In this document: piece by piece, positions 7,129 through 17,281 of the stretch
Numbering within the stretch: the stretch's first letter is position 1
Layout: each line of letters opens with the position of its first letter
From: Nostocoides sp. F2B08
Lineage (GTDB): Bacteria > Actinomycetota > Actinomycetes > Actinomycetales > Dermatophilaceae
Direction of reading: 5' to 3'
Length of the DNA stretch: 64,000 nucleotides
Assembly (NCBI RefSeq): GCF_009184895.1
Contig: NZ_WESE01000006.1
Coordinates: 124,501 to 188,500, forward strand
Notes under the pieces: generated by a model
The model's input: only the letters and a program-made list of their open reading frames with translations
Told to the model about the DNA's origin: nothing
Databases searched by the model: none
Translations under genes and position numbers: made by a program

Positions 7129-9282
7129 TCAGCCGTCGACGGCGAGCGCGAAAGGCAGGACGGCGGGCGCGTGCGCGAGCCGCAGCTCTCGCGCGGCCAC
7201 GGTCATGGTCCACCGGGAGTCAACGACGTCGTCGACGAGCAGGACCGGACCGGGTATGCGGTCGAGACGCTCGCGCAGGTCGGCGCCGACGACGATGCGC
7301 TCCCAGACGCCGGCCAGACGGAACGCGCTGTTGCCCCCCGCCTCGCCGGTCGGTCCGCCGTGGGCGAGCTCGAGGGAGCCGAGGAACGGCAGTCGCCCGA
7401 TCTCGCTGATGCCGGCGGCCAGCGACTCGACGAGCTGTGGCCGACGCCGTGACGGCATCGCGACGACGGCGACCGGGCGCTCCGCCCAGCCCCACTCGGC
7501 GAGGACCGGCACGACCGCCTGGAGCAGCTCGGGGGCGGCGGGCGCGTCCTCGGCGAGGACGGACCGCAGTCGCTGGCCCCAGCCGAGGTCCGAGAGCCGC
7601 GCCAGGGCTCGCCCGGGGGCCATCGCCTCCTCCGCCGGGATCCGACCCCGCACGGGGACCCCGAGCCGGTCCATGCCGGTCGGCCACTGGGCCCGGGGCT
7701 CGACATCGACGCCGGCGCGGGCCAGCCTGGTGCGCGCTGCGCCGATCGCGGCGTCGGGCACCTCGGTCGGGTACCACGGTCCGGCGCACCGGTCGCAGCG
7801 GCCGCAGTCCTGTGCGGTGTCGTCGTCGAGCGACCGCTGCAGGAAGGCCATCCGGCAGCTCGGGCCCTGTTCGTAGAGGACCATGAGGTCCTGCTCGCCC
7901 TTGCGGCACTCGGTGACCCGCGCATACCGCTCCGCGTCGTAGACCCAGGGCCGCCCCGTCGCCGTCCAGCCGCCGCTGACCCGGCTGACGGCGCCGTCGA
8001 CGTCGAGCACCTTGAGGAGCAGCTCGAGGCGGGTGCGGCGCACGTCGACGATCGTCTCGAGGGCAGCGGTCGACAGCGGGCGCCCCGCCTCGCTGAGCGC
8101 CCTGATGACCGTCTCGGCCTGCTCCTCGCGCGGCATCGACACGGACGCGAAGTACGTCCAGATGTCCTTGTCCTCCGGCCCGGGCAGGAGGAGGACGTCG
8201 GCGCGCTCGGTCGCACGGCCGGCGCGGCCGACCTGCTGGTAGTACGCGACCGGCGAGGACGGGGCGCCGACGTGGACGACGAAGCCGAGGTCGGGCTTGT
8301 CGAAGCCCATGCCGAGCGCGGAGGTCGCGACGAGCGCCTTGACCTCGTTGCGCCGCAGGGCGTCCTCGAGGCGCTCCCGGTCCGCCGGGTCGGTGCGACC
8401 GGTGTAGGCCGCCACGGAGTACCCGGCCTCGGTGAGCGCCGCGGCGATGTCCTCGGCGGCGGACACCGTGAGGGTGTAGACGATGCCGCTGCCCGGCAGG
8501 GAGTCCAGGTGGGCGCTCAGCCACCCCAGCCGCTGTTCCGGGGACATCGAGGACATCACCCCGAGCCGGAGCGAGTCGCGGGCCAGGCCGCCGCGGATGG
8601 TGCGGACGTCGCGGTGCCCGGCGTCGCTCGCCCCGAGCTGCTCGACGACGTCGGTGACGACGCGCTCGTTGGCCGTCGCGGTCGTCGCGAGCACCGGCAC
8701 GGCGGGGTCGAGTCCGGTGAGCAGGTCGCGGATCCGCCGGTAGTCAGGACGGAAGTCGTGGCCCCAGTCGCTGATGCAGTGCGCCTCGTCGACGACGAGC
8801 AGGCCCGCGCGGGCGGCGAGGTCGGGCAGCTGCTCCTCGCGGAACCGGGGGTTGTTCAGCCGCTCGGGGCTGACGAGGAGGACATCGACCTCGTCGGCCG
8901 CCAGCGCCCTGCGCACGTCGTCCCACTCCTGGGCGTTGGCGGAGTTCATCGTCACGGCCCGGATGCCGGCCCGGCCGGCCGCGGCGATCTGGTCGCGCAT
9001 GAGGGCGAGCAGCGGCGAGATGATGATCGTCGGACCCGCGCCGGCGGCGCGCAGCAGCGCCGTCGTCACGAAGTAGACGGCCGACTTGCCCCATCCGGTG
9101 CGCTGCACGACGAGCACCCTCGCCCGGTCGCGCACGAGAGCGAGCACGGCCTCGTCCTGGCCGTCGCGGAAGTCGACCTCCGTGCCGACGGGCGCCCCGA
9201 CGAGTCGGTGCAGGGCCCCGCGGGCGCAGGTCAGGAGGTCCTCGGTCGAGGGGTCGGCGGGAAGCTCGAGTGTCGAAGTCAT
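7129..9282 (-). CDS. recQ: RecQ family ATP-dependent DNA helicase with C-terminal PRTase-like domain
   Basis: 717 residues. Helicase core: Walker A TGWGKS at residues 62-67, DEAH at 165-168 followed by the RecQ aromatic-rich ISDWGHDFRPDYR segment, and a helicase C domain ending in QVGRAGR. A four-cysteine zinc region follows (CR...SCRMAF...DCGRCDRC). Instead of a standard HRDC end, the protein finishes with a phosphoribosyltransferase-like strand-loop (VLLVDDVVDSRWTMTVAAREL, DDVVDS at about 684-689), which matches the PRPP-binding signature. Start at 9282 (MTSTLELP) rather than 9333. It unwinds DNA 3' to 5' in repair; what the tail does is unknown. Confidence 0.9.
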   Translation of the reverse strand: MTSTLELPADPSTEDLLTCARGALHRLVGAPVGTEVDFRDGQDEAVLALVRDRARVLVVQRTGWGKSAVYFVTTALLRAAGAGPTIIISPLLALMRDQIAAAGRAGIRAVTMNSANAQEWDDVRRALAADEVDVLLVSPERLNNPRFREEQLPDLAARAGLLVVDEAHCISDWGHDFRPDYRRIRDLLTGLDPAVPVLATTATANERVVTDVVEQLGASDAGHRDVRTIRGGLARDSLRLGVMSSMSPEQRLGWLSAHLDSLPGSGIVYTLTVSAAEDIAAALTEAGYSVAAYTGRTDPADRERLEDALRRNEVKALVATSALGMGFDKPDLGFVVHVGAPSSPVAYYQQVGRAGRATERADVLLLPGPEDKDIWTYFASVSMPREEQAETVIRALSEAGRPLSTAALETIVDVRRTRLELLLKVLDVDGAVSRVSGGWTATGRPWVYDAERYARVTECRKGEQDLMVLYEQGPSCRMAFLQRSLDDDTAQDCGRCDRCAGPWYPTEVPDAAIGAARTRLARAGVDVEPRAQWPTGMDRLGVPVRGRIPAEEAMAPGRALARLSDLGWGQRLRSVLAEDAPAAPELLQAVVPVLAEWGWAERPVAVVAMPSRRRPQLVESLAAGISEIGRLPFLGSLELAHGGPTGEAGGNSAFRLAGVWERIVVGADLRERLDRIPGPVLLVDDVVDSRWTMTVAARELRLAHAPAVLPFALAVDG

Positions 9283-9406
9283 CGCCCCCACCGTATGCGC
9301 TGGTCCCGACAGTCCGCCCGTCGTCGTCCACATGGGCGGGCGGAGACGCCGCTGCGCCGTGCCCCGAAGGCGGCCTGGCGAGGCCGTGCCTGAGAGACTG
9401 TCCGGC

Positions 9407-9859
9407 GTGAGCGACTACTTCGTCGACGTGCCGCTGCGGTGGAGCGACATGGACGCCTACGGGCACGTCAACAACGTCCAGTTCCTGCGCCTGCTCGAGG
9501 ACGCCCGGGTCGTGGCGTTCTCGGACTGGTTCGGCCAGGACCGCTCCCTGGTCGACGAGGGCGTCCTCGTGGCCCGCCACGAGATCGAGTACCTCGCGCC
9601 GCTCACCTTCCGCCAGGCGCCGGTCCGCATCGGCATGTGGACGATGCGGATCACGCCCGCGAGCTTCGACGTCGGCTACGAGGTGCGCGAGCCGGCCGGC
9701 TCGGACCGCACACCGGACACGGTCTACGCCCGCGCGGAGACGACCCTCGTCCTGTACGACTTCGAGACCGCCCGGCCGAGACGGATGGCGCCGCACGTCA
9801 AGGACAACCTGCTCTCCTTCGGCGGCGGCGAGGTCCCGTTCCGGTGGCGACGCCGGTGA
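9407..9859 (+). CDS. Acyl-CoA thioesterase, 4HBT hotdog family
   Basis: 150 residues, a single hotdog domain. The signature DMDAYGHVNNVQFLRLLEDAR is the catalytic region of 4-hydroxybenzoyl-CoA thioesterase/YbgC-like enzymes, with the Asp and the HVNN loop. A GTG at 9407 starts directly before the first strand. The reaction is probably hydrolysis of a short or aromatic acyl-CoA; the substrate is not inferable. Its stop overlaps the next gene's GTG by 4 bp, so the two are coupled. Confidence 0.87.
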   Translation: MSDYFVDVPLRWSDMDAYGHVNNVQFLRLLEDARVVAFSDWFGQDRSLVDEGVLVARHEIEYLAPLTFRQAPVRIGMWTMRITPASFDVGYEVREPAGSDRTPDTVYARAETTLVLYDFETARPRRMAPHVKDNLLSFGGGEVPFRWRRR

Positions 9860-10563
9860 GCGCGCCCCCCGGCGACCCGGCCGAGCCGACCATCGACTTC
9901 GACGACGCGGCGTCCCTCGCCGACCTCGGCCGCTACGCCCGCAGGGCGCGTGCCCTCGACGAGGAGGCCGCCGTCCGCCTCCAGGCCGACGGGACGGTGC
10001 TGGCCGCCTGGGTCGGCGTCCTGCCCGGCAGCGGGATCCTCGGCGAGGGCCTCGTCCTCGGCCTGCGCACGTTCGCGCTCGCGACTCCGACCCGGGTCGA
10101 CGTCGCCGTGCCCGCGGCCGCCATCACGGACCGCACCGCCCACACCCCCGGACGGTCGACGCTGTCGCTGCCGCCGGTCCACCTCACCCCGTCCTGGGCC
10201 TCCCTCACGCCACCGCGCAGCGGCTGGGAGTATGCGGGACGCGCCGACGGCGACGATCTCGCCGCCGTCGCCCGGTCGGGTCTGGAGGAGGTGGCCGCCG
10301 CCGTGAAGGAGCACGGTGCCGCCGCCGGGCTGACCAAGCAGCGGGTCTGGGGGGCGATGGTCACCTACAGCAGCTCCGATGCGGACGCCGGGACCGATCG
10401 CGCCGCCGAGCACCCGGTCGAGCACCCGGTCGAGCTGCCGTCGGGGGTGGCCCTGGCGGCCTACGCCCTCGGCTTCCTCAGCCCGGGGCAGCCGGTGACG
10501 GTCCACCGCACGAACCGCTGGACGCGCGTCAGCGGCCCGGGGGGGCACGTCCTGACCCGCTGA
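9856..10563 (+). CDS. Conserved hypothetical protein coupled to a thioesterase
   Basis: 235 residues with no signal peptide or membrane segment. The protein is Ala- and Val-rich, with alternating predicted strands (ADGTVLAAWVGVLPGSG, LVLGLRTFALATPTRVDVAVP) and no catalytic motif that I recognise. A short internal duplication EHPVEHPVE occurs at about residue 185. The GTG start at 9856 overlaps the thioesterase stop by 4 bp, implying translational coupling and perhaps a related role. I cannot assign a function. Confidence 0.72.
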   Translation: MSAPPGDPAEPTIDFDDAASLADLGRYARRARALDEEAAVRLQADGTVLAAWVGVLPGSGILGEGLVLGLRTFALATPTRVDVAVPAAAITDRTAHTPGRSTLSLPPVHLTPSWASLTPPRSGWEYAGRADGDDLAAVARSGLEEVAAAVKEHGAAAGLTKQRVWGAMVTYSSSDADAGTDRAAEHPVEHPVELPSGVALAAYALGFLSPGQPVTVHRTNRWTRVSGPGGHVLTR

Positions 10564-10584
10564 GCCACCCGGCGCTGCCACGGC

Positions 10585-10641
10585 ACCGGTGCGTTCCCTG
10601 TCGACCGGTATGTTCTCCCTCAACCGGTGCTCGGCGGCGTG
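10585..10641. repeat. 19-bp tandem repeat, three copies, with inverted copy nearby
   Basis: Three 19-bp units each begin ACCGGT (10585, 10604, 10623); the first two continue as GCGTTCCC and ATGTTCTCCC. An inverted copy GGGAGAACGCACC lies at 10669-10681 and can pair either with GGTGCGTTC (10588-10596) or with GTTCTCCC (10612-10619). It is located between two convergent genes, so it may act as a bidirectional transcription-end structure; no T-run is seen. Confidence 0.6.
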
Positions 10642-10716
10642 TTCGGCGTGCTGTAGCGCACCAAACATGGGAGAACGCACCACACACGGCAGAGTGCCGC
10701 CGGCCGGGCCTCGATC

Positions 10717-12135
10717 TCAGACCCGCCGGATCCGCAGCCCGGCCACCATGAGCACGAGGGCGGCGAACGCGGTCACCGTCCACATCAGCGCGAACACCGG
10801 CGCGTCGGCGCCGGCCTCGGTGTGCAGGGCGGCGAAGACCGCACCGCCGGTCGCGATGCCGAGAACCGAGCCGAGGACGTCGGAGAGGTTGAGCGAGGTG
10901 CTCGACTCGCCGTGCTGCTCGGGAGTCGACAGAGCGAGCATGAGCACCGAGGTCGTCGCCGTCGTGAGCCCCATCCCGAGACCCATCAGCGTGACCCCGA
11001 CGAGAACCCCCCAGAACGGCAGTCCGGCGGCGGCCGTGGCGACGCAGCCGAGGATGCCGACGAGCAGGCCGGCGCCGCCGAGCACGATGAGCCGCTCCCG
11101 ATGGCCGTCGTAGCGCGGGTTTCCCTGGATCCACGACCCACTGGCCCAGCCGACCGAGCCGATCGCGAGGACGAGCCCGGCCACGGTGATGCTCAGCCCG
11201 CGCTCGTTGACGAGGAAGAGTGGCACGAACGATGTCGTCCCGAAGAACGCGAAGGTGGAGAGGAGCCGGGCGGTCATGACCGAGGGCAGTCCGCGCCGGA
11301 GCACCCACATCCCAGCAGGGAGGAGGATCGGGGCGACGACCGCGACGCCGAGGACGCCGAGCAGACCGACGACGGTGCGCGGTGACCACTCGAGCACGAG
11401 CTCGTAGGTCCCGAGCTGCATGGCCCCGGCCGCCACGGCGAGGGCGAGACCCAGCCACGCCGCCCGCGCGTGCGCGGCCCGGTCGCGCCCGCTCGGACGC
11501 GCCCCCTCGCCGGCGGAGATGACGTGTCGGCGGCTCGCGAGGAGCGGCGCGATGACGAGGATCGGTGCGACGACGACCCAGAACACCCAGCGCCACGAGA
11601 GCGCTCCGGCGATCCACGCGGCGAGCGTCGGTCCGACGAGGCTCGGCAGGACCCACGCGGCCGAGATCATGCCGAACAGCCGCGGCCGGACGTCCTCGGG
11701 GAAGACGCGGCCGATGACGACGTAGAACACGACGACGAGCAGGCCCGCGCCCAGCCCGGCGCCCGCGCGACCGACGAGCAGCGTTGCCAGGCTGTTCGCC
11801 GCGCCGCAGACGAGCGAGCCGATCGCCAGCAGCGTCTGCCCGACGAACAGCGCCGGCAGCGGCCCGGACCGGTCCACCCACACGCCGGCCAGCACGATGC
11901 CGAGCAGCTGGGCGGTGAGCAGCACCGAGAACGCGAGCCCGTAGCTGCGGACCGCGTCGAGCTCGGCCGCGACCTCCGGCATCACCGTGGAGACCGCCAT
12001 GGACTCGAAGGCGATCATCGTCACGAGCGCGAGGATCGAGACGGTGACGATCCGGTATGCGGGGGCGAAGGGCCCCTCGACCCGCGGCGGGGGCCGGTCG
12101 CGGGTCGTGCGGTCCGACGTGCCGGGGGTGGTCAT
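10717..12135 (-). CDS. MFS transporter (DHA2/EmrB-like drug:H+ antiporter type)
   Basis: 472 residues, strongly hydrophobic, about 12-14 membrane segments. Motif A-like region after TM2 (GVWVDRSGPLPALFVGQ) and the GAGLGAGLLVVVFYVVIGRVFPE segment of multidrug MFS proteins are visible. It is expected to export small molecules with proton exchange. The ATG at 12135 overlaps the GDPD stop by 4 bp (ATGA), so it is the last gene of the leftward operon. The substrate is unknown. Confidence 0.87.
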   Translation of the reverse strand: MTTPGTSDRTTRDRPPPRVEGPFAPAYRIVTVSILALVTMIAFESMAVSTVMPEVAAELDAVRSYGLAFSVLLTAQLLGIVLAGVWVDRSGPLPALFVGQTLLAIGSLVCGAANSLATLLVGRAGAGLGAGLLVVVFYVVIGRVFPEDVRPRLFGMISAAWVLPSLVGPTLAAWIAGALSWRWVFWVVVAPILVIAPLLASRRHVISAGEGARPSGRDRAAHARAAWLGLALAVAAGAMQLGTYELVLEWSPRTVVGLLGVLGVAVVAPILLPAGMWVLRRGLPSVMTARLLSTFAFFGTTSFVPLFLVNERGLSITVAGLVLAIGSVGWASGSWIQGNPRYDGHRERLIVLGGAGLLVGILGCVATAAAGLPFWGVLVGVTLMGLGMGLTTATTSVLMLALSTPEQHGESSTSLNLSDVLGSVLGIATGGAVFAALHTEAGADAPVFALMWTVTAFAALVLMVAGLRIRRV

Positions 12136-12944
12136 GCCCCCTGCAGCCCGTGGCCGCGCTCGGCGAGGACCTCGGCGAGCAGGTCGATGCGGTCCGAGAC
12201 GATGCCGTCGACGCCGAGGTCGAGCAGCCGGTGCAGCTCCGCGGCGTCCTCGATGTCCCAGCCGTGGAACCATACGTGGACGTGCTTGCCGAGACGGTGG
12301 GCCGCCCGGACCAGCCCCGGGGTGGCGACCTCGACGGTGCGGCCGCGGATGCGGTGCCGGGCGGGAACCTGCAGGGCCGGCGCCTCGGTCTGCAGCCAGC
12401 GGGCCAGGGGCCGGGGTGCCAGCCGCATCCGGACGATCTCCCCCTGGCCGGCCGAGGTCGCGACGCGGCCGCCGAGGAGTCTGCGCACCGTGCGGATCCG
12501 CTTGTCCGAGAAGGACGCCAGGCAGACGCGGTCGAGGGCGCCCATCCGCTGGAGGATGTCGATCGTCGGTCCGAGCGCCGAGTCGGCCTTGATGTCGATG
12601 TTGAGCGCCACGTCGGGCAGCTCCTCGAGCAGCTCGACGAGGCTCGGGATCGGCTCGGTGCCGCCGATGCGCGCCTGGGCGACCACCGCATACGGCAGCT
12701 CCGCGACGGCTCCGGTGGCGTCGGTCACGCGGTCCAGGCGCGGGTCGTGGAACGCGACGACCTCGCCGTCCGCGGTCGCGTGGACGTCGGTCTCGAGGTG
12801 GCGGTAGCCGAGCGCGACGGCGTTGCGGAACGCCGTCATGGAGTTCTCGATCCCCGCGTTCGGCGGGTACAGCGTGCCGCCCCGGTGCGCGAGGGCCAGC
12901 GGCCCCGCACCCGCGAAGAACGCGAACTCCGCAGCGGTCGCCAT
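12132..12944 (-). CDS. Glycerophosphodiester phosphodiesterase
   Basis: 270 residues, TIM-barrel GDPD. LALAHRGG (catalytic His/Arg), GYRHLETDVHATADGEVVAFHD (metal-binding ExD and second His) and the NIDIKAD strand are all present, so the active site looks complete. It hydrolyses glycerophosphodiesters to glycerol-3-phosphate and an alcohol. No signal peptide is seen, so it is cytoplasmic. It lies 10 bp after the alpha-glucosidase gene and overlaps the MFS gene by 4 bp. Confidence 0.92.
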   Translation of the reverse strand: MATAAEFAFFAGAGPLALAHRGGTLYPPNAGIENSMTAFRNAVALGYRHLETDVHATADGEVVAFHDPRLDRVTDATGAVAELPYAVVAQARIGGTEPIPSLVELLEELPDVALNIDIKADSALGPTIDILQRMGALDRVCLASFSDKRIRTVRRLLGGRVATSAGQGEIVRMRLAPRPLARWLQTEAPALQVPARHRIRGRTVEVATPGLVRAAHRLGKHVHVWFHGWDIEDAAELHRLLDLGVDGIVSDRIDLLAEVLAERGHGLQGA

Positions 12945-12954
12945 GCTCCAGACG

Positions 12955-14718
<1,764 letters not shown>

Positions 14719-14731
14719 CGCGCCTATGCTT

Positions 14732-14743
14732 CCGGACGTCCGG
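14732..14743. promoter_or_regulatory. 12-bp palindrome upstream of the alpha-glucosidase gene
   Basis: CCGGACGTCCGG is a perfect palindrome 13 bp upstream of the likely GTG start and within the 42-bp gap after the MFS stop. It could be an operator for internal control of the sugar-degrading end of the operon, but a 12-bp GC-rich palindrome can occur by chance at this base composition. Confidence 0.3.
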
Positions 14744-14760
14744 TCGTACACCAAATGAGC

Positions 14761-15966
14761 TCAGGGGCGGGGCGTGTGGACGACCACGTCACGTCCGGCG
14801 ACCAGGCTCGCCAGGCCGAGCGCGGCGGCCAGGGCGAGCATGAAGCCGGCCGGGGCCGCCCACCCGCCGGTCGTCTGGGCCAGCCAGCCGACGACGAACG
14901 GTCCGGCGGCGCCGACGAGGTAGCCCACGAGCTGACCCATCGACCCGAGCGCCCGCACGACGTGCTCGTCCCCGCTGCGCAGGACGATGAGGGTGAGGAC
15001 GAAGGTGAACCCGGCCCCCTGGCCGAGTCCACCGAGGACCGTCCACAGCGGCCACAGGGCTGGTGCGACGATCAGCCCGACGAGGAACGTGCTCCACGAC
15101 ACCGCGATGGTCGCGCCGATCCAGCCCTGGCTGCGCCGCAGCCGGGTCAGCCCGGCGATGGTCAGGGCCGTGGGGATGGCGGTCAGTTGGAACATCCCGA
15201 GCGCCACGCCTGCGACGCCCGGGGTCACGTCGGCGCGGTCGACGAGGATCGACGGCAGCCACGTGGTGAGGGAGTAGTACAGCGCGGACTGGCTGCCGAA
15301 GGCGATCGCCAGCGCCCAGGCCAGCGGCAGCCGCCAGACGAAGCCGTCCCGGTGCGCGTGGGCCGGCTCCGCGACGTCGGCGGTATGCGCGACTCGCCTC
15401 TGCGGGTCCTCTCGCCGCACGACATGGAGCCACCAGCCGACCATCGCGACCGGCACCAGGACGGTCCACATCGCGAGCGCGCCGCGCCACCCGAACAGCT
15501 CGGCCGCGGGCACGGACAGCGCCGAGGTCGCCGTCGCGCCGACCGCCATCGTCGCGACGAAGTAGCCGGTGACCCTCCCGGCGCTCAGCCCGAAGTCGCG
15601 CTTGATGACGACGGGAACGAGCACGTTGGCGATCGTGATGCCGACGCCGATGACAGCCGTGCCGACCAGCAGCGTCGGGACGCCGGCGACGACCCGGCCC
15701 AGGGTGCCGACACCGATGAGGACGAGTCCGACGATGACTGCGCGCCCGGTCCCGAGACGTCGTCCGAGCATTGCCGCCATCGGGGCGGCGAGGGCGAACA
15801 TCAGGACCGGCAGGCTCGTCAGGAGAGAGGCGCCGGCCTGGGTCAGACCGAGGTCGGCCGAGAGCTCGCCGATGAGTGGCGGCACCGCGGCGATCGCGCC
15901 CCGCATGGTGAACGAGACGAGGACGATCGCGAGGAGGATGAGTCCTCGGGACCGCCGGGCGGTCAT
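14761..15966 (-). CDS. MFS transporter, CynX/NimT-like
   Basis: 401 residues with about 12 predicted membrane helices. The N-terminus ([24 protein letters not shown]) and the layout, including [13 protein letters not shown] in TM4-5, resemble the cyanate/2-nitroimidazole transporter (CynX/NimT) subfamily. The substrate is unknown. The ATG overlaps the truncated-haemoglobin gene stop by 4 bp (15963-15966), so it belongs to the pepN-mscS-glbO operon. It is placed before the alpha-glucosidase gene, but this subfamily is not a typical sugar carrier. Confidence 0.87.
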   Translation of the reverse strand: MTARRSRGLILLAIVLVSFTMRGAIAAVPPLIGELSADLGLTQAGASLLTSLPVLMFALAAPMAAMLGRRLGTGRAVIVGLVLIGVGTLGRVVAGVPTLLVGTAVIGVGITIANVLVPVVIKRDFGLSAGRVTGYFVATMAVGATATSALSVPAAELFGWRGALAMWTVLVPVAMVGWWLHVVRREDPQRRVAHTADVAEPAHAHRDGFVWRLPLAWALAIAFGSQSALYYSLTTWLPSILVDRADVTPGVAGVALGMFQLTAIPTALTIAGLTRLRRSQGWIGATIAVSWSTFLVGLIVAPALWPLWTVLGGLGQGAGFTFVLTLIVLRSGDEHVVRALGSMGQLVGYLVGAAGPFVVGWLAQTTGGWAAPAGFMLALAAALGLASLVAGRDVVVHTPRP

Positions 15967-16409
15967 GGGTTATCGGGGGCTGTGCCGTGAGGTGTCGTGC
16001 CGTGGCGCGTCTGGCCGTGGGCTGTCGCGGAGTCGGCGGTGTTGACGAGCATGTGCGCCGCCCGGAGAAAGTAGTCGAGCATCGCCTCGCGGTGCGCCTC
16101 GGGCAGGTCGACCCGCTCGACCGCCTCGACCATGTGACGCAGCCAGCGGTCGCGCATGTCGAGCGTGACCGGGTAGGGCGCGTGCCGCATACGCAGTCTC
16201 GGGTGTCCCCGCTCGTCGCTGTAGGTGCGCGGACCGCCGAAGTACTGCTCGAGGAACATCCGCAGCCTGCGCTCGGCGGGAGCGAGGTCCTGCTCGGGGT
16301 AGAGCGCGCGCAAAGCCTCGTCCCCGGCCACGCCCCGGTAGAACTCGTGGACGAGCTTCTCGAACGTGGGCGCGCCGCCGACCTGCTCGTAGAACGACTC
16401 CTCGCTCAC
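15963..16409 (-). CDS. glbO: Group II truncated haemoglobin (GlbO type)
   Basis: 148 residues. The start [19 protein letters not shown] and the RMRHAPYPV segment (proximal His), followed by a Trp (DRWLRHM), are those of trHbO. It binds haem and O2 and is linked to respiration or redox protection. The last 20 or so residues are a His/Thr/Gly-rich tail ([15 protein letters not shown]) outside the globin fold; it could bind metal. The GTG at 16409 overlaps the mscS stop by 4 bp, and its own stop overlaps the MFS start by 4 bp. pepN-mscS-glbO order is conserved in actinobacteria. Confidence 0.9.
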   Translation of the reverse strand: MSEESFYEQVGGAPTFEKLVHEFYRGVAGDEALRALYPEQDLAPAERRLRMFLEQYFGGPRTYSDERGHPRLRMRHAPYPVTLDMRDRWLRHMVEAVERVDLPEAHREAMLDYFLRAAHMLVNTADSATAHGQTRHGTTPHGTAPDNP

Positions 16410-17281
16410 GCTCCCGCACCCTGGGTCGTGAGCGGCGGAGGTGGAGGCTGGACGCCCCCCTCGTCGAGGGCGGCCTTGATGCGCTCGCGGAGCTCGCGCT
16501 GGACGCCGAAGTGCTCGTTGGCGGCGCACTTGGCGAAGGTGCGGATCGTCATGGTCGTGCCGACGATGGACTCGACGCCGACGACGTTGGGCTCCTCGAG
16601 CAGCTTGCTCCGCCACGCCGGGTCGGTGTCGAGCTCGTGCGCGACGCGCTCGATGATGGCGATGACGCGCTCGGCGTTCTCGGCGTAGGACACCGAGGTG
16701 TCGACCATCGCCACGGACCAGCCCTGCGACCGGTTGCCGATCCGGATGACCTCGCCGTTGCGGATGTACCACACGACGCCGTTGGCGTCGCGCAGCCGAG
16801 TGATCCGCAAGCCGACTTCTTCGACGGTGCCGATCGCCTCGCCGGTGTCGATGACGTCACCGACGCCGTACTGGTCCTCGAAGATCATGAAGACGCCGGA
16901 CAGGAAGTCCTTGACCAGGCTCTGGGCACCGAAACCGAGGGCGACGCCACCGACGCCGGCGGAGGCCAGGACGGGCCCGAGCGGGAGGCCGAGGAGCGCC
17001 ATCACGGTGAGGACCGCGATCGTCGCGATGGTGAAGGTGGTGATGGATCGCAGGAGCGATCCCAGCGTGCTGATCCGCTGGTTCTGCCGGTCCGGGTTGA
17101 CGGCGGCTCGCTCGGGCCGCTCCTCGTCCGCCCGTCGATTGCGCGCCGTGACCGTCGCGACGATCCGGCCGATGGCCCGGTGCAGCAGCCACCGGCCGAC
17201 GATCGCGGCCACGATGACGAGGACGATCCGCAGCCCGACCGTGATGAGCCACTCCTGGACGGTCGCGATCTCGATTGTCAT
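16406..17281 (-). CDS. MscS family mechanosensitive ion channel
   Basis: 291 residues. An N-terminal membrane helix ([23 protein letters not shown]) is followed by the pore helix region [28 protein letters not shown], the hallmark glycine/alanine pattern of MscS TM3, and a beta domain ([25 protein letters not shown]). It opens under membrane tension to release solutes. It overlaps pepN (17278-17281) and glbO (16406-16409) by 4 bp each. Confidence 0.92.
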   Translation of the reverse strand: MTIEIATVQEWLITVGLRIVLVIVAAIVGRWLLHRAIGRIVATVTARNRRADEERPERAAVNPDRQNQRISTLGSLLRSITTFTIATIAVLTVMALLGLPLGPVLASAGVGGVALGFGAQSLVKDFLSGVFMIFEDQYGVGDVIDTGEAIGTVEEVGLRITRLRDANGVVWYIRNGEVIRIGNRSQGWSVAMVDTSVSYAENAERVIAIIERVAHELDTDPAWRSKLLEEPNVVGVESIVGTTMTIRTFAKCAANEHFGVQRELRERIKAALDEGGVQPPPPPLTTQGAGA

